In this document: one piece after another, positions 14,886-21,883 of the stretch
Position numbering within the stretch: position 1 is the first letter of the stretch
Layout of the letters: each line of letters begins with the position of its first letter
Source: Verrucomicrobiaceae bacterium
GTDB taxonomy: Bacteria > Verrucomicrobiota > Verrucomicrobiae > Verrucomicrobiales > Akkermansiaceae
DNA length: 21,883 nt
Assembly (NCBI GenBank): GCA_947372405.1
Contig: CANBTO010000020.1
Location: forward strand, 1 to 21,883
Direction of reading: 5' to 3'
Position numbers and translations under genes: made by a program
The notes under the pieces: generated by a model
The model's database searches: none
Seen by the model: the letters and a program-made list of their open reading frames with translations, nothing else
What the model was told of the DNA's origin: nothing

Positions 14886-16019
14886 ATGAAAACCACTTGT
14901 TTCTGCATTCCACTCGCCATGCTGGCGGGCCTGACCATGCTCCACGCTGCGGGCGAATCCGACACGATCGTGCTCGATGACATGGGCGTCAAAAACCTGC
15001 GCATCGAGACGGCCGCAGTTGAAGAGAGCGACTTCGAGGAAACCGTCTTCGCACTCGGTCGCATCGCTGAAATCCCGGAACATCACGCCGTGGTGAGCAG
15101 CCGGATTTCCGGTCGCGTCATCGCCGTGGAGGCGAACGAAGGCGACACGGTGACAAAAGACCAGGTCCTCGTCCGCGTCGAAAGCCGCCAACCGGGAAAC
15201 CCACCGCCGGTCATCGAGTTGAGAGCGCCCATCGGCGGGCTTGTCGTGCAGTCTCACGTCCGGCTTGGCGAACCGGTGGAGCCGGACAAGGAGTTGTTAG
15301 ATATCTCCGACCTGAACGAAGTCTATGCGATCGCCCGCGTGCCGGAACATCAGGCGGCCAGGCTCAAGCCAGGATCGAAAGCGCACATCGTGGTTTCCGC
15401 CCTCGGCAACCAGGTGATCGAGGGGGAAATGCTGCGCTTCGGCACCACCGCGGACCGCGAGAGCGGTACGATCGATGCGGTCTTCCGCGTCGCCAATCCC
15501 GGTTTGCGCATGCGCCCTGACATGCGTGCCGAGTTTTCCGTGGTGCTGGACAAACGTTCGAACGTCATGAGCGTGCCCCGCTCGGCGCTACAGGGAGATG
15601 CCAGCAGGCGCTTCGTTTACGTGAAGCACTTCGATCTTGCGAACGCCTTCATCAAGACACCTGTGCAGGTGGGTGAGACCAACGACCGCGCCGCGGAAAT
15701 CGTCGTGGGTTTGTTCCCGGCGGACGACGTTGTCACCCGCGGAGCCTACTCGCTGTCGTTTGCCGGAGGCGGCAGCGTTTCATTGAAGGAAGCGCTTGAT
15801 GCCGCGCACGGCCACGAACATGCGGAGGATGGCTCGGAACTCACGCCCGCGAAAAAGACGGAGATCGAGGCCAGGAAACGAGCGGCAGCTGGTCTGCCTT
15901 CCGGGAACTCCAACTGCAGCGGCAGGACGTGGATGTATGTGAGCGGGGTGCTCTTTCTTCTTCTGTTAGGCAGCCTGTTCAACCGCAGGAACTCCAGTAC
16001 CGAACCTTTTGACCGCTGA
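14886..16019 (+). CDS. czcB: Membrane fusion protein of a metal RND pump (CzcB-like)
   Basis: The ATG at 14886 gives 377 residues with signal peptide MKTTCFCIPLAMLAGL. The biotinyl/lipoyl-like halves are around ISGRVIAVEANEGDTVTKDQ (about 75-94) and ELRAPIGGLVVQSHVRLGEP (about 109-128). They lie close together, so the long coiled-coil hairpin seen in AcrA-type proteins is missing. The beta-barrel and membrane-proximal domains follow, with LRMRPDMRAEFSV and VPRSALQGD. Unusual additions are a His-containing stretch AAHGHEHAEDG at about 306-316 and a C-terminal hydrophobic helix at about 349-366 ending in RRN, which would anchor the C-terminus in the inner membrane. The pump gene starts 3 bp after the stop. 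Confidence 0.88.
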   Translation: MKTTCFCIPLAMLAGLTMLHAAGESDTIVLDDMGVKNLRIETAAVEESDFEETVFALGRIAEIPEHHAVVSSRISGRVIAVEANEGDTVTKDQVLVRVESRQPGNPPPVIELRAPIGGLVVQSHVRLGEPVEPDKELLDISDLNEVYAIARVPEHQAARLKPGSKAHIVVSALGNQVIEGEMLRFGTTADRESGTIDAVFRVANPGLRMRPDMRAEFSVVLDKRSNVMSVPRSALQGDASRRFVYVKHFDLANAFIKTPVQVGETNDRAAEIVVGLFPADDVVTRGAYSLSFAGGGSVSLKEALDAAHGHEHAEDGSELTPAKKTEIEARKRAAAGLPSGNSNCSGRTWMYVSGVLFLLLLGSLFNRRNSSTEPFDR

Positions 16020-16022
16020 ACC

Positions 16023-19000
16023 ATGCTCAACAAACTGATTCACTGGTCTCTCGCCAACCGGGCTCTGATCGTCGGCCTTGCGCTGATCCTGATGGTCATG
16101 GGCCTGCGCACGGCCACACAACTTCCCGTCGAGGTGCTGCCGGACCTTTCGAAACCGACGGTCATCATCCTGACGGAATCCGCCGGGCTCTCGCCGGAGG
16201 AGGTGGAAACCCGCGTCACCCAGCCGATTGAAAGCGCCCTGATGGGGGTGGCCGGACTCACCCGGCTGCGCACCAACAGCGACGTTTCGTTATCGCTGGT
16301 TTATGCAGAGTTCGGTTGGGACACGGACATCCACAGGGCGCGGTTGCTCGTACAGGAAAGACTGCAGGGCGTGAGCGGGCAACTGCCGGACGGCGTGCGG
16401 CCGTTCATGACACCAGTCGCCTCGCTGATGGGTGAGATTCTGTTAGTCGGCGTGCGTTCGACCATCAAGGAAGGCGAGCCGGGCTATCTGCCGCCCAGCG
16501 AAGTCCGCTCGATCGCGGACTGGACGATCAAGCGTCGTCTCCAAAGCGTCTCCGGCATCGCCGAGATCCTGAACATGGGCGGCGGCGTCAAGCAGATCGA
16601 GATCCAGCCGGATCCCTACCGGATGCAGGCCAACGGCGTCAGTTTCGATGAACTCGAAAAGGCTGCGAGCGAGGCCGCCAGCACCACCACCGGTGGCTTC
16701 ATCAACACCGGCACCACCGAGATCATGGTGCGCAATCTCGCCATGACCGTGCAGCTCGGCGACATTGCGGGCACCGTCATGAAGCAGGTCAACGACCGGC
16801 CCATCTCGATCGGCGATGTCGCCAAGGTCGTCTGGGGCATCGAGCCGATGCGCGGTGACGCCACCGTCAGCCAGAACCCGGAAAAGTCCCCCACCTACGG
16901 CGTCATCATGTCCATCACCAAGGCTCCGGGTTTCGACACCCGCGCCCTCACCGGTGAAATCACCAAGGCGCTCGACGAACTCAAGGCGTCGTTTCCAAAA
17001 GGAGTCGAGACCACGCTGCTGTTCCAGCAGAAGGATTTCATCGACCACGCCATCGGAAATCTAACCGAAGCGATCCGGGACGGCGCGATCATGGTCACGG
17101 TCATCCTGTTCCTGTTCCTGCTGAATTTCCGCACCACCTTCATCACGCTGATGGCCATGCCGCTATCATTCGGCATCACGATGCTGATCTTCAAATGGTC
17201 CGGCATCAGTGTGAACTCGATGACGCTCGGCGGACTCGCCGTGGCCATCGGCATGGTGGTGGACGACGCCATCGTCGATGTGGAGAACGTTTTCCGCCGC
17301 CTGCGTGAAAACGCCGCGCTGCCCCATCCGCATCCGCGGATCGCGGTGATCGCCCGCGCGTCCGGTGAGGTGAGGAACTCGATTCTCTACGCCACCGTTC
17401 TCATCATCCTGGTGTTCCTGCCGCTGTTAGGTCTCAGCGGGGTGGAGGGAAAACTATTCGCACCCATCGCCATCGCCACCATCATTTCGATGATCGCATC
17501 GTTCATCGTTTCACTGACGGCGATCCCGGTGCTCTGCTCGTTCCTTCTGAATCCCAAAGCGGGCCACGAGCACAAGGACGGCCCGGTCACCCGCGCCATG
17601 AAGTGGGTGCTGGAACACGTCTGGCTGCGCTTCGGGCTGAACCAGCCATACCTGTTGCTCGCGCTTGCGGTTGCCATCGTCGCCGCCGCGTTCTCGCTCT
17701 ATCCACGGATGGGCAAGGACTTCCTGCCGAAGTTCAAGGAGGAGACCGCGCTCGTCGCCGTGACCTCCGCGCCCGGCACCTCGCTGGAGGAAATGAACCG
17801 CATCTCCGATGTGATCGAGCAACAGATCCTGTCCGTTCCGGAGGTCCGGAAAGTCGGCCGCCGTCTCGGCCGCGCGGAACGTGGCGACCACGTTGTGCCC
17901 GTATCCACCGCCGAGTTCGACGTGGACTTCCGCGAACTTGCGGGACACGAAAAATCCAAAGGCCGCGACCGCAATTTGATTCTGGCAGACATCACCAAGC
18001 GGATCAAAACCGTGCCCGGTGTCTTCGCCGTCGTCGGTGGTCCCCTGGCAGACCGCATCGGCCACATGCTCAGCGGGGTCTCAGCGCCAGTGGCGGTCAA
18101 GATCTTCGGGCCCGACCTAACAGAACTTCGCAAGATCGGCATCGAGATCCAGTCGGTTTGCAAGACGATCCCCGGTTTCGAGGATTGCAAGCTCGACCAA
18201 ACCTCGTCGATTCCACAGCTCCGAATCGAGGCGGACCGCGACCGCTCGCGCGCCTATGGCATCGCTCCGGGACATCTGAACGAACAACTCTCCACGCTCA
18301 TCGGTGGCAAGGAAATCGCCGAACTGCGCGACGGCCAGCGCACCGTCAACCTTGTGACCCGCCTGCCGCTCGAATGGCGGGACTCGCCCGAGAAAATCTC
18401 GCAGCTTCCGGTTGAAACCGCCAATGGCAGGCATGTCCCGCTCACCGTCGTCGCTGACGTGCGCGAGGCCAAGGGACCCAACGTGATCTTCCGCGAGGAC
18501 AGCCAGCGGCGTTTCGCGTTGGCGATCAAGCCGACTGTTAGAGATGTATCCACCCTGGTCGAACGGCTCAAGGACGAGGTGAAAGCAAAGGTGAAACTGC
18601 CGGAAGGCTACTTCATCAAGTTCGAGGGTGAGTTCCAGGCGCAGCAGGACGCTACGCAGCGCATCGCGCTCTCGACGCTGGTCGTGCTGGCAGTGATCGG
18701 TTTCCTGCTGCACGGTTATTTCCGCACACCTTTCTTCGCAGTGCAGGTCTTGTGCGACATCCCGCTGGCAATGGTCGGAGGCCTGGTGCTCACGTGGGTC
18801 AAGCTGGACAACATCAGCATCGCCACGCTGGTCGGCTTCATCGCCGTGGCCGGCGTGGGTGCCAGAAACAGCATCATGCTCATCTCGCACTATCTGCATC
18901 TGATGCAGCACGAGGGCGAGGACTTCACCAGGAAGATGGTCATCCGCGGCACCAAGGAGCGGCTCGTTCCCGTGCTGATGACCGCGCTCGCCGCGGGCAT

Positions 19001-19193
19001 CGGGCTGATCCCGCTGGTGCTCGCCGCCGACCAACCGGGCAAGGAAATCCTGCATCCCGTGGCGGTTGTCATCGTCGGCGGGCTGGTGACCAGCACGCTG
19101 TTAGGCCTGGGTGTCACCCCCACTGTGTTCTTCGCCTTCGGCCGCAAGGCGGCGATGCAATCCATCGAACGCGAATCCGCCGCCTCCCATTGA
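16023..19193 (+). CDS. czcA: Heavy-metal RND efflux pump (CzcA/CusA family)
   Basis: This 1056-residue protein has full RND length: a cytoplasmic N-terminal helix, TM1, a large periplasmic loop, a central bundle of helices with the TM4 signature, a second periplasmic loop and a C-terminal helix bundle. It drives metal export from the periplasm through the outer-membrane factor using the proton gradient. TM4 reads GMVVDDAIVDVEN, with Asp414, Asp415 and Glu421. The position of the additional TM4 aspartate of Cupriavidus CzcA (Asp402) is Ala408, as in CusA-like pumps. The periplasmic stretch ADRIGHMLSGVSAPVAVKI is typical of the HME group. The substrate (Zn/Co/Cd/Ni versus Cu/Ag) stays open. It overlaps no neighbour and is 3 bp from the fusion-protein gene. 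Confidence 0.94.
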   Translation: MLNKLIHWSLANRALIVGLALILMVMGLRTATQLPVEVLPDLSKPTVIILTESAGLSPEEVETRVTQPIESALMGVAGLTRLRTNSDVSLSLVYAEFGWDTDIHRARLLVQERLQGVSGQLPDGVRPFMTPVASLMGEILLVGVRSTIKEGEPGYLPPSEVRSIADWTIKRRLQSVSGIAEILNMGGGVKQIEIQPDPYRMQANGVSFDELEKAASEAASTTTGGFINTGTTEIMVRNLAMTVQLGDIAGTVMKQVNDRPISIGDVAKVVWGIEPMRGDATVSQNPEKSPTYGVIMSITKAPGFDTRALTGEITKALDELKASFPKGVETTLLFQQKDFIDHAIGNLTEAIRDGAIMVTVILFLFLLNFRTTFITLMAMPLSFGITMLIFKWSGISVNSMTLGGLAVAIGMVVDDAIVDVENVFRRLRENAALPHPHPRIAVIARASGEVRNSILYATVLIILVFLPLLGLSGVEGKLFAPIAIATIISMIASFIVSLTAIPVLCSFLLNPKAGHEHKDGPVTRAMKWVLEHVWLRFGLNQPYLLLALAVAIVAAAFSLYPRMGKDFLPKFKEETALVAVTSAPGTSLEEMNRISDVIEQQILSVPEVRKVGRRLGRAERGDHVVPVSTAEFDVDFRELAGHEKSKGRDRNLILADITKRIKTVPGVFAVVGGPLADRIGHMLSGVSAPVAVKIFGPDLTELRKIGIEIQSVCKTIPGFEDCKLDQTSSIPQLRIEADRDRSRAYGIAPGHLNEQLSTLIGGKEIAELRDGQRTVNLVTRLPLEWRDSPEKISQLPVETANGRHVPLTVVADVREAKGPNVIFREDSQRRFALAIKPTVRDVSTLVERLKDEVKAKVKLPEGYFIKFEGEFQAQQDATQRIALSTLVVLAVIGFLLHGYFRTPFFAVQVLCDIPLAMVGGLVLTWVKLDNISIATLVGFIAVAGVGARNSIMLISHYLHLMQHEGEDFTRKMVIRGTKERLVPVLMTALAAGIGLIPLVLAADQPGKEILHPVAVVIVGGLVTSTLLGLGVTPTVFFAFGRKAAMQSIERESAASH

Positions 19194-19222
19194 ATCTCGC
19201 CAACACAAAACCAACCAACATC

Positions 19223-19648
19223 ATGAAAACCAGAATCATCGCCCTCATCATCGCATCCCTCACTTTCGCCCACGCGGCGGAGAAGATCAAAGCACCCAAC
19301 GGAGGCCGGATCATCGACGGCATCGAACCGCAAGCCGAGTTTCTTGTGACCGCCGACAAGAAGGTGGAGGTCCGTTTCCTCGACGCGTCCGGCAAGGTCA
19401 TCGCTCCCGCCGCAGAAACGGTCTCCGTCATCATGGGCGACCGCGCGGCACCGACGAAACTCGCCTTTACCCGGGAGGGCGACAAGCTCGTCTCTGACAA
19501 GGCGATCCCTGATGGCAAAGAACTACCCGTCGTCCTCCAGATCAAGGCGACCGCCGACAGCAAGGCAGTGAACGCGAAGTTCACTCTTAACTTCGCCAAG
19601 TGCCCGACCTGTTCGAACGCCGAATACGCCTGCTCCTGCGATCATTGA
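19223..19648 (+). CDS. Small secreted protein with C-terminal Cys/His cluster
   Basis: The ATG at 19223 gives 141 residues with a signal peptide (MKTRIIALIIASLTFAHA). The mature part begins EKIKAPNGGRIIDGIEPQAEF and reads as a small all-beta domain: VRFLDASGKVIAPAAE, then DKLVSDKAIPDGKELPVVLQI, then KFTLNF. It ends in CPTCSNAEYACSCDH (127-141), four cysteines and a histidine that could bind a metal. No named family is recognised. It lies 29 bp after the RND gene on the same strand and may be a periplasmic metal-binding partner of the pump. A REP-like palindrome follows its stop. Confidence 0.75.
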   Translation: MKTRIIALIIASLTFAHAAEKIKAPNGGRIIDGIEPQAEFLVTADKKVEVRFLDASGKVIAPAAETVSVIMGDRAAPTKLAFTREGDKLVSDKAIPDGKELPVVLQIKATADSKAVNAKFTLNFAKCPTCSNAEYACSCDH

Positions 19649-19656
19649 TGCAGATT

Positions 19657-19708
19657 GAGCGCTGGCTTCAGCCGGCTAAGGCAGACGTGCCGACTAAAGT
19701 CAGCGCTC
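19657..19708. repeat. REP-like double palindrome between the metal protein and the ATPase gene
   Basis: Two 20-bp arms, 19657-19676 and 19689-19708, are inverted repeats matching at 17 of 20 positions around a 12-nt loop. The three differences are transitions. Each arm is itself a small hairpin (GGCT-TC-AGCC and GACT-AA-AGTC), as in paired REP elements. No T-run follows, though it could also stop transcription. Confidence 0.7.
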
Positions 19709-19765
19709 CGCCATTTCAAAACCCGCGCTTTCTCCCGCACATTCCCCGTCCTATCCTTGCCGCAC

Positions 19766-21751
19766 ATGGACCACCACGACCACCACCACCCGCCGGAGCC
19801 TGTGAAAAAATCCGGGTGCTCCAGTTGTGAGCATTGTCACGAGGAAAGCCCGCTGCCACAGGAGGCCTTGGTTGCCGCATCCGGTGTTCTAACAGGAATC
19901 GGCCTGCTGCTTCACTGGTTTCATCCCGAGCCCGAATGGCTGGCCACCGCGTCATTCGCGGCGGCCACATTGGCCGGTGGGTTGCTGGTTTTTCCCGCGG
20001 CGTGGGGCGCGTTGAAAAAACTCCGGCTCGACATCAACGTCCTCATGGCGGTAGCCGTCACCGGCGCATGGCTCATCGGCCAGGGCGCGGAAGGTGCCAG
20101 CGTGGTTTTCCTGTTCGCCCTTTCAGAATTATTGGAATCGTGGGCGTCCGGCCGAGCGCGCAAGGCGGTGGACTCGCTCCTGAACCTGTCACCGCCCACC
20201 GCGATTGTTAGATCCGCCGACGGATCGGAAAAGGAAACGCCCGTCGCGCAGGTCGCCGTGGATCATGAAATCCTCATCCGCAGCGGCAGCCGCATCCCGC
20301 TGGACGGCGTGGTCGCTTCAGGAAGCTCCGGAGTAAACCAGGCACCCATCACCGGCGAGTCGATGCCCGTGGAGAAGCAATCCGGAGATCCCGTTTACGC
20401 CGGCACCGTCAATGGCGAGGGCTCTCTAACCGTCCGCGTCACAAAGCCCGCTAACGAATCCACGCTCGCCCGAATCATCCAGCTCGTCGGCGAAGCGGAG
20501 GAAAACAAGCCGCCGACCCAGCGATTCGTCGATCGCTTCGCGGCCATTTACACGCCCGCCGTTTTCGCCATCGCCATCCTTGTGGTTCTCATTCCGCCGT
20601 TGCTTTTCCAGCAACCGTGGTTGTTCTGGATTTACCGCTCGCTGGTGCTGCTGGTCATCTCCTGCCCCTGCGCGCTGGTCATCGCCACACCGGTGAGCAT
20701 CGTCTCCGGTCTGACGGCGCTCGCTCGCCGTGGCGTGCTGGTGAAGGGCGGCGTGCATTTGGAATCGGTTGGTAAACTCCGCGCCCTGGCTGTCGATAAA
20801 ACCGGTACCATCACCCGGGGAAAACCGCAGGTCGTCGCCATCATTTCCCGCTCGCATCTAACGGAAGATGAAATCCTCGCCCGCGCCGCCGCCATCAACT
20901 CGCACTCGGAGCATCCACTTGCCATCGCCATCAACGATGCCGCGCGCACTCGAAACCTCAGCGTTCCCGCCATCACCGATTACAGCTCGGTGACGGGCCG
21001 CGGCGCGATCGCCACCATCGACGGCCACCCGCATTTCATCGGCAATCACAAGATGACCCACGACACCGGCCTGTGCGGCCCGGAAGTCGAAGCCGTACTC
21101 GCGACCATCGAGGAAAAAGGCCAGTCGCTCGCTGTCATCGGCCATGCGCCGCATGCTGGCTGCGTAGGTGAGATTCTCGGCATCATCGCCATCGCCGACA
21201 CCCTGCGCCCGGAAGTCGTCGAGGCGCTCCGCCGGATCCACGCCGCGGGCATCCAAAAGGTCGTCATGCTCAGCGGCGACAACCAGCGCACCGCATCCGC
21301 CATCGCCAAACAAGCCGGCATCGACGAAGCCGTCGGCGATCTTATGCCGGAGCAGAAGGTCGATCATGTCAAAAAACTCGTGGCCCAATACATCCACGTC
21401 GGCATGATCGGTGATGGCGTGAATGACGCGCCCGCGCTTGCCGTCGCAACCGTCGGCTTCGCCATGGGTGCCATCGGCAGTGACACCGCCATCGAAACGG
21501 CGGACATCGCGCTGATGAAGGATGATCTGACAAGAGTTGCGGAAACCGTCCTGTTAGGCCGCCGCACGCTCGCCATCATCCGCTTCAACGTGCTTTTCGC
21601 CCTCGGCATCAAGGCGGTGGTGCTCATCCTCGCCTTCATGGGCATCGCCGGCCTTTGGCTCGCCATCCTCGCGGATACGGGCGCGACGCTGCTGGTGATC
21701 ATGAACTCGCTACGGCTGCTCGGGCGATCTTCAGCGGAGCGGAGCTTGTAG
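19766..21751 (+). CDS. zntA: P1B-type ATPase, Zn/Cd/Pb class (ZntA/CadA-like)
   Basis: The start at 19766 gives 661 residues; the frame is open for 37 more codons upstream, but these run across the REP-like palindrome and are not protein-like. The N-terminus has no HMA domain and instead a short His/Cys tail: MDHHDHHHPP and CSSCEHCHEE. Then come the membrane helices, the actuator domain with TGES, the CPC metal site at Cys300-Pro-Cys302, the phosphorylation site DKTGT with Asp344, the SEHPLA nucleotide motif, and GDGVNDAP with Asp550. TM7 Lys616 (GIKAVV) and TM8 Asp637 (ADTGATLLVI) mark the ZntA class. It would export Zn, Cd or Pb from the cytoplasm to the periplasm. It follows the RND genes in the same direction. 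Confidence 0.93.
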   Translation: MDHHDHHHPPEPVKKSGCSSCEHCHEESPLPQEALVAASGVLTGIGLLLHWFHPEPEWLATASFAAATLAGGLLVFPAAWGALKKLRLDINVLMAVAVTGAWLIGQGAEGASVVFLFALSELLESWASGRARKAVDSLLNLSPPTAIVRSADGSEKETPVAQVAVDHEILIRSGSRIPLDGVVASGSSGVNQAPITGESMPVEKQSGDPVYAGTVNGEGSLTVRVTKPANESTLARIIQLVGEAEENKPPTQRFVDRFAAIYTPAVFAIAILVVLIPPLLFQQPWLFWIYRSLVLLVISCPCALVIATPVSIVSGLTALARRGVLVKGGVHLESVGKLRALAVDKTGTITRGKPQVVAIISRSHLTEDEILARAAAINSHSEHPLAIAINDAARTRNLSVPAITDYSSVTGRGAIATIDGHPHFIGNHKMTHDTGLCGPEVEAVLATIEEKGQSLAVIGHAPHAGCVGEILGIIAIADTLRPEVVEALRRIHAAGIQKVVMLSGDNQRTASAIAKQAGIDEAVGDLMPEQKVDHVKKLVAQYIHVGMIGDGVNDAPALAVATVGFAMGAIGSDTAIETADIALMKDDLTRVAETVLLGRRTLAIIRFNVLFALGIKAVVLILAFMGIAGLWLAILADTGATLLVIMNSLRLLGRSSAERSL

Positions 21752-21883
21752 AACGCCGCTCCGATCAATCACTCCACGGAACCGCACATCATCGCCCAAC
21801 CGGGTGAACTCGGTTTCCTTCAAACGCAGGGATTCCGCGAAACCCGCGCCTGCGAGCGCCGGGGTGGGGCCGCCGCAGAGCAT
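21731..21883 (-). CDS. Partial minus-strand CDS, C-terminal 50 residues only
   Basis: A frame on the minus strand is open from the window edge to a TGA at 21731-21733. It reads LCGGPTPALAGAGFAESLRL and then KETEFTRLGDDVRFRGVIDR. It fills the space after the ATPase gene and overlaps its last 21 bases tail to tail. The codon use looks coding and no plus-strand alternative is present. I do not recognise the family, and the gene's 5' part is outside the window. The ATG at the edge is probably an internal methionine. Confidence 0.45.
   Translation of the reverse strand: MLCGGPTPALAGAGFAESLRLKETEFTRLGDDVRFRGVIDRSGVLQAPLR

Noticed and set aside
17603..18415. Plus-strand frame inside the RND gene (270 codons)
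   Set aside because: Alternative frame of the pump, Arg/Pro-rich, no start context or family match.
18117..19055. Minus-strand open frame opposite the RND pump (312 codons)
   Set aside because: Antisense shadow of a conserved pump; His/Asp-rich composition results from the reverse frame.
19766..19800. Repeated CAC/GAC triplets as a DNA repeat
   Set aside because: They encode the His-rich N-terminus of the ATPase and are irregular; protein-level low complexity explains them.

Overview
The window looks like a piece of a chromosome from a GC-rich Gram-negative bacterium, most likely in the Verrucomicrobiota (inference). The support is the GC-rich codon use, the near absence of Shine-Dalgarno sequences before about nineteen starts, the tiny lipoproteins with a 'SCC' lipobox, a small membrane protein of a type I associate with this phylum, and a secreted GH2 glycosidase. 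No rRNA, tRNA, CRISPR array or transposase gene was seen.

Positions 1-3627 (minus strand): cytidine deaminase (cdd), then the tRNA-modification enzyme mnmG, then the 5' part of a secreted family-2 glycoside hydrolase that runs off the left edge. Three near-identical palindromes built on GTTCCACGTGGAAC lie 831 and 823 bp apart, two inside mnmG and one just upstream of it. They match the ParB-binding site parS, so this is probably an origin-proximal segregation locus.

Positions 3735-8600 (plus strand): a small polytopic membrane protein, then the pyruvate dehydrogenase genes pdhA and pdhB, a 25-residue lipoprotein and a 134-residue lipoprotein closed by a hairpin terminator, then pdhC (E2) with its own terminator. 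E3 is not in the window.

Positions 8600-11681: a 368-bp intergenic stretch with promoter-like, direct-repeat and inverted-repeat structure, a short-chain dehydrogenase, a 93-residue unknown protein with a strong terminator, an S1-type RNA-binding protein (CvfB family), and exonuclease III converging on it with one base between the stops.

Positions 11722-21751: a metal and oxyanion resistance block. chrA (minus) is divergent from a plus-strand run of a His/Cys-rich secreted protein, a TolC-type outer membrane factor, a membrane fusion protein, an HME-RND pump, a small secreted protein with a Cys/His tail, and a Zn/Cd-type P1B ATPase. The ATPase would move metal from cytoplasm to periplasm and the RND tripartite pump from periplasm to outside. 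The small His/Cys-rich proteins are plausible periplasmic metal buffers (inference). A 52-bp REP-like double palindrome separates the last small protein from the ATPase. From about 7.2 kb onward the hexamer TGTTAG/CTAACA recurs 19 times on either strand and in several reading frames; none was seen in the first 7.2 kb. The right edge holds the last 50 codons of a minus-strand gene overlapping the ATPase end.
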